This document shows, in pieces, positions 1-9,709 of a DNA stretch of 64,000 nt. A program made the position numbers and the translations under genes. The stretch comes from Bacillota bacterium (lineage in GTDB: Bacteria; Bacillota; Sulfobacillia; Sulfobacillales; JAIMBI01), in contig JAJZWV010000007.1 in assembly GCA_021846505.1 (NCBI GenBank), positions 1 to 64,000 of the forward strand, read 5' to 3'. The stretch's first letter is position 1. The number at the start of each line of letters is the position of its first letter. The notes under the pieces were generated by a model. The model saw only the letters and a program-made list of their open reading frames with translations. It was not told the DNA's origin and searched no databases.

Positions 1-80
1 GTGCGTTCGTCGGGGCTCAGGGTCAGCGGCGCCAACGGGCGCCCCCTTCGTCGCGACTTCGTCGGAGGTGTAGTAGACAT
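1..80 (-). mobile_element. IS630-family transposase, N-terminal fragment (continues past left window edge)
   Basis: Reverse complement from 80 reads ATG-TCT-ACT: MSTTPPTKSRRRGRPLAPLTLSPDERT..., resembling the N-terminus of IS630-type transposases (GRPLAPLxLSxDER). Confidence 0.6.
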
Positions 81-99
81 ACCCGAGTATACCATATAG

Positions 100-1023
100 A
101 TCTCGAATTATCAACTCAGGACACTAGCGTGGTCGTTCATCGGTGGGGCCGACCAGGCGCTGCTGTACGACTTGGCCCCCTCGCCGGGCGATTTTGCCCG
201 ATTCTATGGCCGCGTCCTGGCCATCACCTACGCCAGTGGGGCGCTGGGTGCCGTGGCGGGCGGCTACCTGGCCACGCGCTTTGGATGGACTGCCGTCTAT
301 ATGGCCGCAGGCGCCGTGCAGCTGGCGGCGCTGGTGGTAGTGTGGGGACTGCCGGAGCCCTCCCGAGTCCACGAGGCCTCGGGCGCGGCCCGGCCGCTCG
401 GCATGGCGGCGCGGCTGAACGCCATGGCCGCCGCCCTGCGCCAGGTGCGCGGGCTGTCGGGACTGGTCGCGTTTTACGGGGTGGTCAGCGTGTTTGTCAC
501 GACCAATCACCTTTATGGCCAAACCACCCTGGCGCACAAAGGTGCCAGCATTCTCCTGGTGACCGCGGTGCTGGCCGGCTCCAACGTCTTCGGCGCGCTC
601 TCGAGCTGGCTCGTGGGCCGCTGGGCGTCGCGCCCCGGCTTTCCGGTGGCGCGTGTGCTGCGTGCGGCCACCGTGCTGGTGGCCGCGCTGCTCGCCGCCG
701 TGGGTGCCCTGCCGCTCGGGGGCGCATCGGCCGCATTTGTATTTGACGGCGCGGCCGACGGCACCATCGAGCCAGTGGCCACCGCCGCCCTCTCCCGCTT
801 GGCGCCCGACGCCGTGCGGGCCACCGTGCTGTCCGCGCCCGACACGCTGTTCAGCCTCGGCATGGTGGTGATCTTCCCCATGGCCGGCTGGCTCATGGCC
901 ACCCGCGAGTGGGGCATCCCCTTCACCTATGCAGCGATGGGGGCCCTGGTGCTGGTGGCAGGCGGCCTGCCCCTGCCCCGCCTGGGCCGAATGGATCGGC
1001 CGGCGTCATCGCCCACCGCGTGA
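100..1023 (+). pseudogene. MFS transporter, 5'-truncated
   Basis: Frame opens after a stop at 97 and begins mid-protein (LAWSFIGGADQALLYDLAPSPGDFARFYGR, normally ~100 aa into MFS proteins); ORF 172..1023 gives the C-terminal TM segments. Confidence 0.7.
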
Positions 1024-1025
1024 TG

Positions 1026-1919
1026 TCATCCCGCGCGGCCTTTCACCACGTGCGCCAGCGTGGCCCAGGACGGGCGCGCAGGAAAACGCCACACGGCTTG
1101 CAGAGCGTGGCGCAAGCTGGCGCCGCGCCGGCCCGCCGCCAGGCGCGCCTCAGCCGCGGCGGCGTGGTGCCGCCCCCACAAGATGCGCCGGGCCAGGGCG
1201 TGGCCGGAGCCCGCCAGCGCCTGGGCCATCACCGACAGCGCATACGCATGCTGATCCAGATCCTGCCCCCGCGCCGCCATGATCCCCTGCCCCTCGCGAT
1301 ACACCACCAGCGGATCGGGCAGGTTTTCAAGCCGCGCGCCCGCCGCGGCCGCCCGGATCCACAGCTCGTAGTCGTCGCCCCACCCGACCATCCGCGGGTG
1401 TTCATTGAATCCGCCCAAATCCGCCCACAGCTGCCGCCGCAGAATGACGCCGCTGGTGGCAAACGGATTTTGCGCCGCCAGCGGGCGCAGCCGCACCGGG
1501 CCGGCCCGCGGTCGATAGATGCGCCGCACGGTGCCGTCGGGACCCACGGCGGTGACGCCACACCCCAGCAAGTCCACGCCGCCCTGGTCCAGGCGCGCCA
1601 TCTGATCTGCTAGCTTGCTGGCCTCCCAGCGGTCGTCGTCATCCAAAAACGCCACCCAGTCCAAGCCGCCTGCATGCGCTAGCGCCTGATTCCGGTTTTT
1701 GCCCGGGTGGCCCGTGTGCGGCGCAGAGAGCCACTGCACGGGAATCGGCGACGTGCGGGCAAACTGCGCCACCACACCCGCGGTGCCATCCCCACTCTCA
1801 TCGTCACACACGAAGATGCGCTGGGGCGGACGCGTCTGCGCGGCCACACTGTCCAGCGCTGCTTGCAGGTGCTGTGGCCGGCGATACGTGCCGATGATGA
1901 CGCCCACCTCGGCCGTCAT
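1026..1919 (-). CDS. glycosyltransferase family 2
   Basis: MTAEVGVIIGTYRRPQHLQAALDSVAAQT..., DDDDRW motif; start overlaps the stop of the upstream MurJ-like gene. Confidence 0.85.
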   Translation of the reverse strand: MTAEVGVIIGTYRRPQHLQAALDSVAAQTRPPQRIFVCDDESGDGTAGVVAQFARTSPIPVQWLSAPHTGHPGKNRNQALAHAGGLDWVAFLDDDDRWEASKLADQMARLDQGGVDLLGCGVTAVGPDGTVRRIYRPRAGPVRLRPLAAQNPFATSGVILRRQLWADLGGFNEHPRMVGWGDDYELWIRAAAAGARLENLPDPLVVYREGQGIMAARGQDLDQHAYALSVMAQALAGSGHALARRILWGRHHAAAAEARLAAGRRGASLRHALQAVWRFPARPSWATLAHVVKGRAG

Positions 1920-3511
1920 GGGCCCGCCCGCACCAGGGTGCGCCAGCCCTGCCCCGCCACTTGGCGAAGGTACTGCACCTCCTCGGGACCCCATCGCCAC
2001 ATCAGCGCCACATACGCGGCGAGCCCAGCCCCACCCACCCCCACCAGATCCGCGCCCTGCCACCACACTGCCCGGCCGGCGGTGGGTGTGAGGCCAATGG
2101 TGGCGTGGTATCCCACATACAAAATGGCGGCCATCACCGCGCCGCCGCCCAGCGCCTTGCCCACCGTCCCGGCCAGCCGCAGGCCACCAAGGGGCCCTAC
2201 GCGGCGGCGCAGCCGCCACAGCATGACGCCGGTAAATACCCACTGGGCAATGGACGTGCCCAGCGCCAAGCCCCCCTGCTTCAAGGGATGCACCAGCAGC
2301 AGATCGGCCACAATGTTGACCGCCACCGAGATGAGGGCAAACAGCGTCGGGGTGCGCGTGTCCTTGAGCGCAAAAAACGCCCGCGGCAGCAGGGCGCCCG
2401 CCGCGCTGGCCACCAAGCCCACGCCCAGGAACACCAGCGCAAACGCCGTGCCGGCGGTGGCGGTGGCGGTGAACGCGCCGCGCTGGAACACCAGCCGAAC
2501 GAACGGGGCCGCCAGCACCATGACACCGGCCGCCACCGGCACCGTCACCAGCGTCAGCACCCCCAGCGACCGGCGCACGGCCGATACGAACCCCGGCTGG
2601 TCCCCGCGCGCGGTGAACCGGGAGAGGGTCGGATACAAGACCGTCACGAGGGCGGTGACAAACAGCGACAGCAAGAGCCCATTGAGCAAGAGGGCGTAGT
2701 TCAAGTCCGACAGGCTGCCGGCTTTGAGGCTGGACGCCAGCAGCCGGTCCACAATATAGCCGGCTTGCGCCACAAAGGTGGACAGAAACACCGGCAGCAC
2801 CATGACGCCCATGCGCCGGAGGTCGGGATGGCGCCAGTCCAGCCGCGCCCGAAACCTAAAGCCCACCCGGCGCAGCGCCACGCCCTGCACCACCACGTAC
2901 GACGCCCCACCGACAAACGATCCCACCGCCGCCGCAAAAATCGACCAGTGGGAGGCCAGCAGCGCAATGATGGCAATGAGGATTAAGTTTTGGGGGATGC
3001 CCACGGCGGCGGGCGCCGCAAATCGCCGCTCCGCCTGCAGAATGCCTTCCTGGACCCCCGCCAGTGCAATGAACAGCAGCGCCGGCAGCATAATCCAGGT
3101 CAATTCCAGCGTGAGCAGAATTTGCGGCCGAGCCAGGCACACCCGCGACACGAATCCCGGGGCGTACAGCGGCAGGACGGGCAGGGCGGTGGCAAAGCCC
3201 AGTGCCACCAGCACCAGCAGCGCCAAAAACAGCGTCGTCAGCACCGTGTTGGCAAACCGAAAGGCTTCTCCCTGGCCGTCGCGCTCGCGAACCTCGGTGT
3301 ACAGCGGAATGAAGCTGGTGGCCAGCGCACTGCGCAGGCCCGCAAACAGCACGCTCGGATACACGGTGGCGGCCACGTAGCTGTCGGTCAGACAGGTGGC
3401 CCCATACACGTCGGCCAACACCAAGGTGCGGGCAAACCCGGTAATTTTGCTCACCAGCGTTATGCCCGCCACCATGCCGGTCGCTTTGACAACCTCTTGC
3501 CCCGTGCTCAC
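1916..3511 (-). CDS. MurJ/MviN-family lipid-linked glycan flippase
   Basis: 531 aa polytopic protein: ATGMVAGITLVSKITGFARTLVLADVYGAT...TDSYVAA, MviN signature. Confidence 0.88.
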   Translation of the reverse strand: MSTGQEVVKATGMVAGITLVSKITGFARTLVLADVYGATCLTDSYVAATVYPSVLFAGLRSALATSFIPLYTEVRERDGQGEAFRFANTVLTTLFLALLVLVALGFATALPVLPLYAPGFVSRVCLARPQILLTLELTWIMLPALLFIALAGVQEGILQAERRFAAPAAVGIPQNLILIAIIALLASHWSIFAAAVGSFVGGASYVVVQGVALRRVGFRFRARLDWRHPDLRRMGVMVLPVFLSTFVAQAGYIVDRLLASSLKAGSLSDLNYALLLNGLLLSLFVTALVTVLYPTLSRFTARGDQPGFVSAVRRSLGVLTLVTVPVAAGVMVLAAPFVRLVFQRGAFTATATAGTAFALVFLGVGLVASAAGALLPRAFFALKDTRTPTLFALISVAVNIVADLLLVHPLKQGGLALGTSIAQWVFTGVMLWRLRRRVGPLGGLRLAGTVGKALGGGAVMAAILYVGYHATIGLTPTAGRAVWWQGADLVGVGGAGLAAYVALMWRWGPEEVQYLRQVAGQGWRTLVRAGP

Positions 3512-3744
3512 CGCTCACTCCCCGCTGGCGCCTGCGGATGTCGGAGGGGCACGCCCTCACTGCTCCCGCCTTGCCGCCGATCATAGCGCGGGCGGGCGAG
3601 AAGCGCCACGCACCTGCTCGGGGGTGCTGCGCGGCCCGGCAGAAATCCCTAACATCGGCGGCCGTCAGCACTTGCGGGAGGCGGCGGGTTCCACACCGGA
3701 CACAGTCCCCAACATGTGATAAAATGCACAAGGCTTCAGCGATG

Positions 3745-3895
3745 CTATGGTCGCCGAGTTGCCCGCCGCGAGCGGGCAAACGGGGGATTCTTGGCTTCCC
3801 CGGCGGGTAGCCTGGGGGCGAATGCGAGTACGCAGGGGCAAGCTTCACTGCCCTAGCCCGACAACTAACCTCGTAGGCGTGGGGAGGCTCCTCGC
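3745..3895 (+). ncRNA. ydaO-yuaA c-di-AMP riboswitch
   Basis: Contains ...ACGGGGGATTCTTGG...GGGGGCGAATGCGAGTACGCAGGGGCAAGCTTCACTGCCCTAGCCCGACAACTAACCTCGTAGGCGT, matching the conserved AGCCCGACAGCTAACCTCGTAAGCGT core of the class; located upstream of an osmolyte transporter. Confidence 0.9.
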
Positions 3896-3989
3896 GGGCA
3901 GATGTCCGCATGTCTTTATTCCCCACGACCTATTGGCTTATGGCTTCCATATGCTCGCATCGGGCCCAACTATGCCTGGGGGTGATGCG

Positions 3990-5204
3990 ATGACGAATGG
4001 CGAAGCCATCTTGGAGTTTCGCGGCGTCACCAAATCGTTTGGCGGCCGCGCACCGGCGGTGCGCGGCTTCACCTTGTCGGTGCCGCGGGGCCAGTTGGTC
4101 GTCTTGATCGGCCCATCGGGGTGTGGAAAGACGACCACGCTCCGCATGGTCAACCGCCTGATTGAGCCGACAGCGGGTGCGATTTGGATCGAGGGGCGGG
4201 ACTGCAAAACCTACAACCCAGTGGAGCTTCGCCGGCGGCTCGGCTACGTGATTCAGCGCATTGGCCTCATGCCGCACCTGACCATTGCGGACAACATCTC
4301 GTTTGTCCTGCGCTTCATGGGGCAGCCGCCGGCTGCGCGGCGCGCGCGCGCGGCCGAGCTGCTGGAGATGGTGGGCCTCGCCCCGGAGGAATACCTGGAT
4401 CGGTTCCCGGCCGAGCTGTCGGGCGGCCAGCAGCAGCGCATCGGGGTTTTGCGGGCCTTGGCCCACGACCCCGACATCATCCTCATGGATGAGCCATTTG
4501 GCGCGCTGGACCCCTTAATGCGGGAGCAGCTGCAGGAAGAGTTCAAGCGGCTCCTGCGCACCGTGTCCAAAACGATTGTCTTTGTCACCCATGACATGGA
4601 CGAAGCCCTCCTGATGGCCGATGTCATCGTCCTGATGAAGGACGGCCAAATCGTGCAGGTAGCCCCGCCCGAGGACATGCTGCGCAATCCGGCGGACGAG
4701 TTTGTCGCGAGCTTCATCGGCCGCCACCGCGTGCTCCGGCAAGCCAGCGAAGTGTCGGTGGCCGATGTCATGATCGCCAGCCCAGCGATGACCGGCGCGG
4801 CCAACGGCTTGGCACGCAGCTTGGAGCTCATGCGGCGCCGGCGGGTCAATTCGCTCTTGGTCCACGACCAGGAGGGCCGCTTCGAAGGCGTCGTGCGGCA
4901 GGCAGACTTGCAGCAGCACATCGAGGACGGCGATCAAAGCCCGGTGGGCAGCCTGGCGGACCGCGCGGTGGAGGCGCTGTCCCCGTCGGACTCGGGCCTC
5001 ACCGCGATGCACCGCCTGCTGGAACACCAACGAGCCGACAGCCTGCCGGTTCTGGATGAGAACCACCGCATTGTCGGCCTCGTCACCCGGGGCACACTGG
5101 TGGGCTTGCTGGGCGATGCCCTCAGGGTGGCGTCGGGGGTGCAGGATCTAAACGTGGCGGATCCCACCCTCCCTGCCCCGGCATCGGGGGAGATGGCGCC
5201 GTGA
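3990..5204 (+). CDS. opuCA: glycine betaine/carnitine/choline ABC transporter ATP-binding protein (OpuCA-like, CBS domains)
   Basis: Walker A GPSGCGKTTTLRMVNRL, LSGGQQQRIG, C-terminal CBS pair. Confidence 0.9.
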   Translation: MTNGEAILEFRGVTKSFGGRAPAVRGFTLSVPRGQLVVLIGPSGCGKTTTLRMVNRLIEPTAGAIWIEGRDCKTYNPVELRRRLGYVIQRIGLMPHLTIADNISFVLRFMGQPPAARRARAAELLEMVGLAPEEYLDRFPAELSGGQQQRIGVLRALAHDPDIILMDEPFGALDPLMREQLQEEFKRLLRTVSKTIVFVTHDMDEALLMADVIVLMKDGQIVQVAPPEDMLRNPADEFVASFIGRHRVLRQASEVSVADVMIASPAMTGAANGLARSLELMRRRRVNSLLVHDQEGRFEGVVRQADLQQHIEDGDQSPVGSLADRAVEALSPSDSGLTAMHRLLEHQRADSLPVLDENHRIVGLVTRGTLVGLLGDALRVASGVQDLNVADPTLPAPASGEMAP

Positions 5205-5851
5205 CACTGCTGTTGCACACCTGGCAATTTTTCACCCAGCATCCGGGCACCATCTGGCGCCACACGCTGCAGCAGCTGTACCTGGTGGCCATCCCCATGT
5301 CGGCGGCCATTGTGGTGGCCGTGCCCCTCACCATGCTGGCCACGCGGGTGCGCTGGCTGTACGGGCCGGTGATGGGGTTTGCCAACGCGATGCAAACCAT
5401 TCCGAGCCTGGCGCTTTTGGCCATCATGATTGCGATTGGGCTGGGCATCGGGGTGCTGCCGGCCGTGCTGGCCCTATTTCTGTACGCGCTCATGCCCATC
5501 GTCCGCAACACCTACGTGGGCATCATGGGCGTCGACCCCGGTGTCAAAGACGCGGCCCGCGGCATGGGTGTCACCAGCTGGCAGCTGCTGTGGATGGTGG
5601 AGATGCCGCTGGCGCTGCACGTGATTATCGCCGGCATTCGCTCCTCGCTGGTGGCCACCATTGGGTTTGCCACCCTGGCGTCTCTCATTGGAGCCGGCGG
5701 CTTGGGCTCGCTCATCATGGAAGGCATGGGCATGGCCAGCAACTCCATTGTGCTGGCGGGCACCATTCCGGCTATCGTCCTGGCCTTTCTGGCTGAAGGA
5801 CTGATGGGCGGCCTGGAGCGGGCGCTGACGCCCCGCGGGCTCCGTGTGTAA
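5201..5851 (+). CDS. osmoprotectant ABC transporter permease (OpuCB-like)
   Basis: 216 aa BPD-type permease with FANAMQTIPSLALLAIMI...GIRSSLVATIGFATLASLIGAGGLG. Confidence 0.88.
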   Translation: MTLLLHTWQFFTQHPGTIWRHTLQQLYLVAIPMSAAIVVAVPLTMLATRVRWLYGPVMGFANAMQTIPSLALLAIMIAIGLGIGVLPAVLALFLYALMPIVRNTYVGIMGVDPGVKDAARGMGVTSWQLLWMVEMPLALHVIIAGIRSSLVATIGFATLASLIGAGGLGSLIMEGMGMASNSIVLAGTIPAIVLAFLAEGLMGGLERALTPRGLRV

Positions 5852-5922
5852 GTGCGGCACCCCAATCGGCGGGGCGGGTGCAGGCGGCGGCATCGATTCA
5901 AGACCGTTGAAGGAGGAAGAAT

Positions 5923-6873
5923 ATGCGAACACAATCCAATAGGTCAGCCAAGCGCCCGGTCCAATGGGCCATGGGCGCCGCAATGTCTCTGGGATTGGTG
6001 GCCACCCTGGCCGCCTGCGGCGGCGGGGCGGCCAGCGGCAAGGTGACCCACATCCAAATGGCGGCGCAGGACTTTGCCGAGCCCCGCATCGACGACTGGC
6101 TCGTCAAGTACCTGATTCAGGCAAAAACCCCCGTCAAGGTGAGCATCTCGTACACCACCGGCGCGTCGGGGCTCCTGCATACGCTGCTGCTGAAAAATTC
6201 GATCCAGGCTTATGTCGGCTACGACGGCACCGAATTCACAGGCCCGCTCCACCAAGCCTACACCGGCAAGTGGAAGGGCCACCCGAATGCCGTGGCGGCC
6301 TACGTCGTGAAGCAGGAGCAAAAGAAGTGGGGCCTCTGGGTGTCGCCCTCCCTCGGCTATCAGGACACGTATGCGCTGGCGGTCCAGTCCAGCGTGGCCA
6401 AGAAATATCACCTCACGACCGATGCGCAAGTGGCCAAGTATGCCCCCCACTGGGTGATTGGCACTGACCCCACCTTCCAGCAGCGCGCCGGGGATGGGTA
6501 CAGGGCATTTACCGCGGCGTATGGGCTTCACTTCAAGTCCGCCAAGGCGATGGACTACAGCCTCATGTACGAAGCGCTGGCGCAGGGGTCGATTCAAGCC
6601 GCGGTGGCGTACTCCACCGACCCCCGCCTCACCAAGCTGCACGAAACGGCGCTCAAGGACACGAAGCACTTTTTCCCGCCGTACCACGGCATCGTGATCA
6701 TCCAGTCCAAAATCGTCAAGGAGTGGCACCTGAACAAAGTGCTGAAGCCGCTGATGGGGCTCATTACCACCAAAGACCAAATGCAGATGAACTACGACGT
6801 GGAGGTGCTGCACCAGTCCCCGCAGACCGTGGCCAAAAACTTCCTGGTAAAGCACGGGCTGTTGAAAAGCTAG
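5923..6873 (+). CDS. osmoprotectant ABC transporter substrate-binding lipoprotein (OpuAC/OpuCC-like)
   Basis: Lipobox LAACGGG; QDFAEPRIDDWLVKYLI... SBP fold. Confidence 0.85.
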   Translation: MRTQSNRSAKRPVQWAMGAAMSLGLVATLAACGGGAASGKVTHIQMAAQDFAEPRIDDWLVKYLIQAKTPVKVSISYTTGASGLLHTLLLKNSIQAYVGYDGTEFTGPLHQAYTGKWKGHPNAVAAYVVKQEQKKWGLWVSPSLGYQDTYALAVQSSVAKKYHLTTDAQVAKYAPHWVIGTDPTFQQRAGDGYRAFTAAYGLHFKSAKAMDYSLMYEALAQGSIQAAVAYSTDPRLTKLHETALKDTKHFFPPYHGIVIIQSKIVKEWHLNKVLKPLMGLITTKDQMQMNYDVEVLHQSPQTVAKNFLVKHGLLKS

Positions 6874-7021
6874 CGGCGGCGGCCGCGCCCGCCAGCATGG
6901 CACCGGCTCCCTCACAGAAGGGGGCGGCGCCGTGCCGGTCGGGCTCCACCGGCGTTCGGCCGCGGGACCGGTGCGGCACACCGATAGGGAGCAAGTTGGT
7001 GGTCTTGCTCGCCGCGGGCGC

Positions 7022-7825
7022 TCACTCCCGGTGCCGGGCGTGCCGCACTTGGGCCGCGTGGGACCGGAGCAGCCACTCCGGCGCGCCGGTCAGTCGCCCG
7101 TCGTGGATCTCGCGGCCGTGCTCCAGGTCATCCAGGTACCGAATATCGGCGGCCACCCGGCGGCGAAACTCGTCCGCATCGCCCACGTGCCCGTGACCGG
7201 GAATCAGCACCCGCACTCCCTCGACGGCGGCCAGCCGCTCAAGCCCCCGGCGATAGTCCGCCAGCGGATTGGACTCCACGAGGTCGAGGAGTGGAACCTC
7301 CACGTCCGACAGCATATCCCCCGCCAGCAAGACGCCGGTGTCTGGCAAAAACAGCGCGGTGTGGCCCGGTGCGTGGCCGCTATGGGTGATGGTGGCGGCG
7401 GCCGGCCCGTCCCAGGGAATCTCCGCACTGCCGGCCGGCAGTGGCGTGAGGTAGCCAAACAGCGCCAAGTCGTGTCCGGCCGCAGATCTTTCCAGCCTCT
7501 CGACCATGCCGGGCCGCTCCTCTTGGGCAATGCGCACCGCACGGCTAGCGGCGTAGCGCGCCACGGCACCCAAATCGCCGCACCACAGCACATGATCCCA
7601 GTGCGGGTGGGTCGAAAATCCGGCGGCCACCCGGAGCCCCCGCACGGCCATGCTGCGGGTCAGATCGACAAGCTCCTCGACCGTCACGCCCGGGTCCACT
7701 ACCAGCGCCTGGCTCCGACCTCCGGTGATGACCGTCGTGTTCGTGAGGGCAAAGGAGCTTTGGCGCACCAGGATCCCCGGGGCTACCTCCGCCAGCTGTG
7801 TCATGCGACGCACCTCCGCCGCCAC
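7022..7825 (-). CDS. MBL-fold metallo-hydrolase
   Basis: STHPHWDHVLW (HxHxDH-like), HSGHAPGHTALFLPDTGVLLAGDML. Confidence 0.8.
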   Translation of the reverse strand: MAAEVRRMTQLAEVAPGILVRQSSFALTNTTVITGGRSQALVVDPGVTVEELVDLTRSMAVRGLRVAAGFSTHPHWDHVLWCGDLGAVARYAASRAVRIAQEERPGMVERLERSAAGHDLALFGYLTPLPAGSAEIPWDGPAAATITHSGHAPGHTALFLPDTGVLLAGDMLSDVEVPLLDLVESNPLADYRRGLERLAAVEGVRVLIPGHGHVGDADEFRRRVAADIRYLDDLEHGREIHDGRLTGAPEWLLRSHAAQVRHARHRE

Positions 7826-7922
7826 ATTTGTGCTCAGGCTTCATGGGACCGCCTGGGCCCCAGCCGCGGGGGGACCAGTGTGCCGCGCGCGATTGCCTCG
7901 CGGCTTTGGACCCGCCGGCTTG

Positions 7923-9326
7923 TCAGTGGGCGCCGCGCTGCTGCAGCACCACCGGGATGGTCCGAAACAATATCTTTAAGTCCAGCGTCAGCGACCAGCG
8001 GTCGATGTACTCCAAGTCCAGCGCCATCCATTCGTGAAAATCCTGAATGTCGTTGCGGCCGGACACCTGCCACAGCCCGGTGATGCCGGGTCGGACGGAC
8101 AGGCGCTTGCGATAGCTGTCGCCGTACTGGGTCACTTCATCGGGCAGCGCGGGGCGCGGCCCCACCAGGCTCATCTGCCCCCCCAGCACGTTGAACAGCT
8201 GCGGCAGCTCGTCCAGCGACAGGCGCCGCAGAACACGGCCCAGCTTGGTGATGCGCGGATCATCCGGCACCTTGAACACGGGGCCCGACATGATGTTCAA
8301 ATGGCGCAGCTGCTCCTGCTGGCGCTCGGCATCCGGCACCATGGTGCGAAACTTGAGGCACCAGAACTGGCGGCCGTTCAAACCTACGCGCCGCTGGCGA
8401 AACAAGACCGGCCACCGGGGCTCATGCCACTTGAGCGCGATGGCAATGCCCAGCAGCAGGGGAGACAGGAGCACGGTCAGCACCAGCGCGCCGCCTAAGT
8501 CCAGGGCACGCTTAATCACCCAGCGGGTGGTCGGGTGCGCGGGCGTCGGGTTGACCACGAGCACGGAGTTGCCGTAGAAGTTGTACAGTTGCGAGCGGCT
8601 GGCCATTGCCCCCACCTCGTCCAGCAGGAGGCGCACTTCCTTGCCCTGAATCTCTGCCAGCCGAATAGCACCGCGCAGCACCTGGTCGTCCAGCGGGAGG
8701 GCCAGCACCACTGAGTCGACGACCCGGGTCTCCAGCCACTCCGCCAGCTGCGTCAGCGCCCACTGCCCCGCACTGTCGTCGCCCAGCGGCACGGGCGCCA
8801 GCGCCGCCACCCCCATCCCCGCTTCCGGGACGGCATTCAGCGTTTCCCGAAACACATTGAGCCGCGAGGGATAGCCAATCAGGACCAGCTGCCGGTGGTC
8901 GATGCCCGCCCGCCGAAAGCGGGCCAAGCTCACCTTGGTGGCCATGTGCACTAAGCTCTGCAAAATCAGCGCGGTCATCGGCCAGAGCACAAAAATCAGG
9001 CGGGAAAACCAGGTGGCTTTCAGCGCAAACACCAGCACCGCGATGCCCGCGCCCAACTCCACGTTGGCCAGCAACAGCATCGCCAACTCCGCCGGCAGCT
9101 GGTTCCAGCGGCGGCTGTACCCGCGAAAATTTAGCTTGAGCCCCAGCCAGGCCGAACCCAGCACGGGAATAGACCAGCTGAAGTAAAAACTGACCAACTG
9201 CACCGTGGCCAGCCGGGGGTTGAATTGAAAGTAAAAGTGGACGACCAGCAGGTAAGCCGCATACGCCATGCCGGTATCGACCAACACGGACAGTTCATCC
9301 CAGCGGTCTGTCCACGCCTTAAACAT
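7923..9326 (-). CDS. polyprenyl-phosphate sugar-1-phosphate transferase (WbaP/WcaJ-like priming enzyme)
   Basis: C-terminal bacterial sugar transferase domain: KRALDLGGALVLTVLLSPLLLGIAIALK...FRQRRVGLNGRQFWCLKFRTMV...LSLDELPQLFNVL. Confidence 0.9.
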   Translation of the reverse strand: MFKAWTDRWDELSVLVDTGMAYAAYLLVVHFYFQFNPRLATVQLVSFYFSWSIPVLGSAWLGLKLNFRGYSRRWNQLPAELAMLLLANVELGAGIAVLVFALKATWFSRLIFVLWPMTALILQSLVHMATKVSLARFRRAGIDHRQLVLIGYPSRLNVFRETLNAVPEAGMGVAALAPVPLGDDSAGQWALTQLAEWLETRVVDSVVLALPLDDQVLRGAIRLAEIQGKEVRLLLDEVGAMASRSQLYNFYGNSVLVVNPTPAHPTTRWVIKRALDLGGALVLTVLLSPLLLGIAIALKWHEPRWPVLFRQRRVGLNGRQFWCLKFRTMVPDAERQQEQLRHLNIMSGPVFKVPDDPRITKLGRVLRRLSLDELPQLFNVLGGQMSLVGPRPALPDEVTQYGDSYRKRLSVRPGITGLWQVSGRNDIQDFHEWMALDLEYIDRWSLTLDLKILFRTIPVVLQQRGAH

Positions 9327-9709
9327 GCTTCGCCCCCCGGTCTGAAGTGACTCATTATAACGCCTGGCCGCCTGGCTGGCGATGGGGGGCGGTGAGCAAA
9401 GGGTACAGCCGGCGACAGCCGCTCGCCGCTCAGCCGAAAGACGGCGTGGGCGGCAAGACGTCTGGCGTCAGGTCCCCTCGGGATGAAGGACACGCTCGGC
9501 GGCCCACGCCACCAAGTCCCCGGCCTGCCACTGGCCGACGGCCACCGCCAGGAAAGTCCCCGTCTCTGTCCGTCGGTATAATCCTAACAGCGTCGACCTC
9601 GTTAGCCCGTGCATACCCGAGCCGGAGCGCGAGCCGCTAGATGCGCTCGCGGGCGCCGGCGCCCAGCCTGATATAATGCGGGCGACACTTTAAACAGGAG
9701 GCGGCGCGC

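Noticed and set aside
1916-2243. N-terminal extension of ORF 1026..2243
   Set aside because: Sequence before MTAEVGVIIG is the out-of-frame end of the MurJ-like gene; the GT2 starts at 1919.
1707-3586. Long plus-strand ORFs opposite the MurJ and GT2 genes (330, 341, 200, 198 aa)
   Set aside because: Low-complexity His/Arg/Gln/Pro-rich shadow ORFs created by high GC antisense to clearly coding genes.
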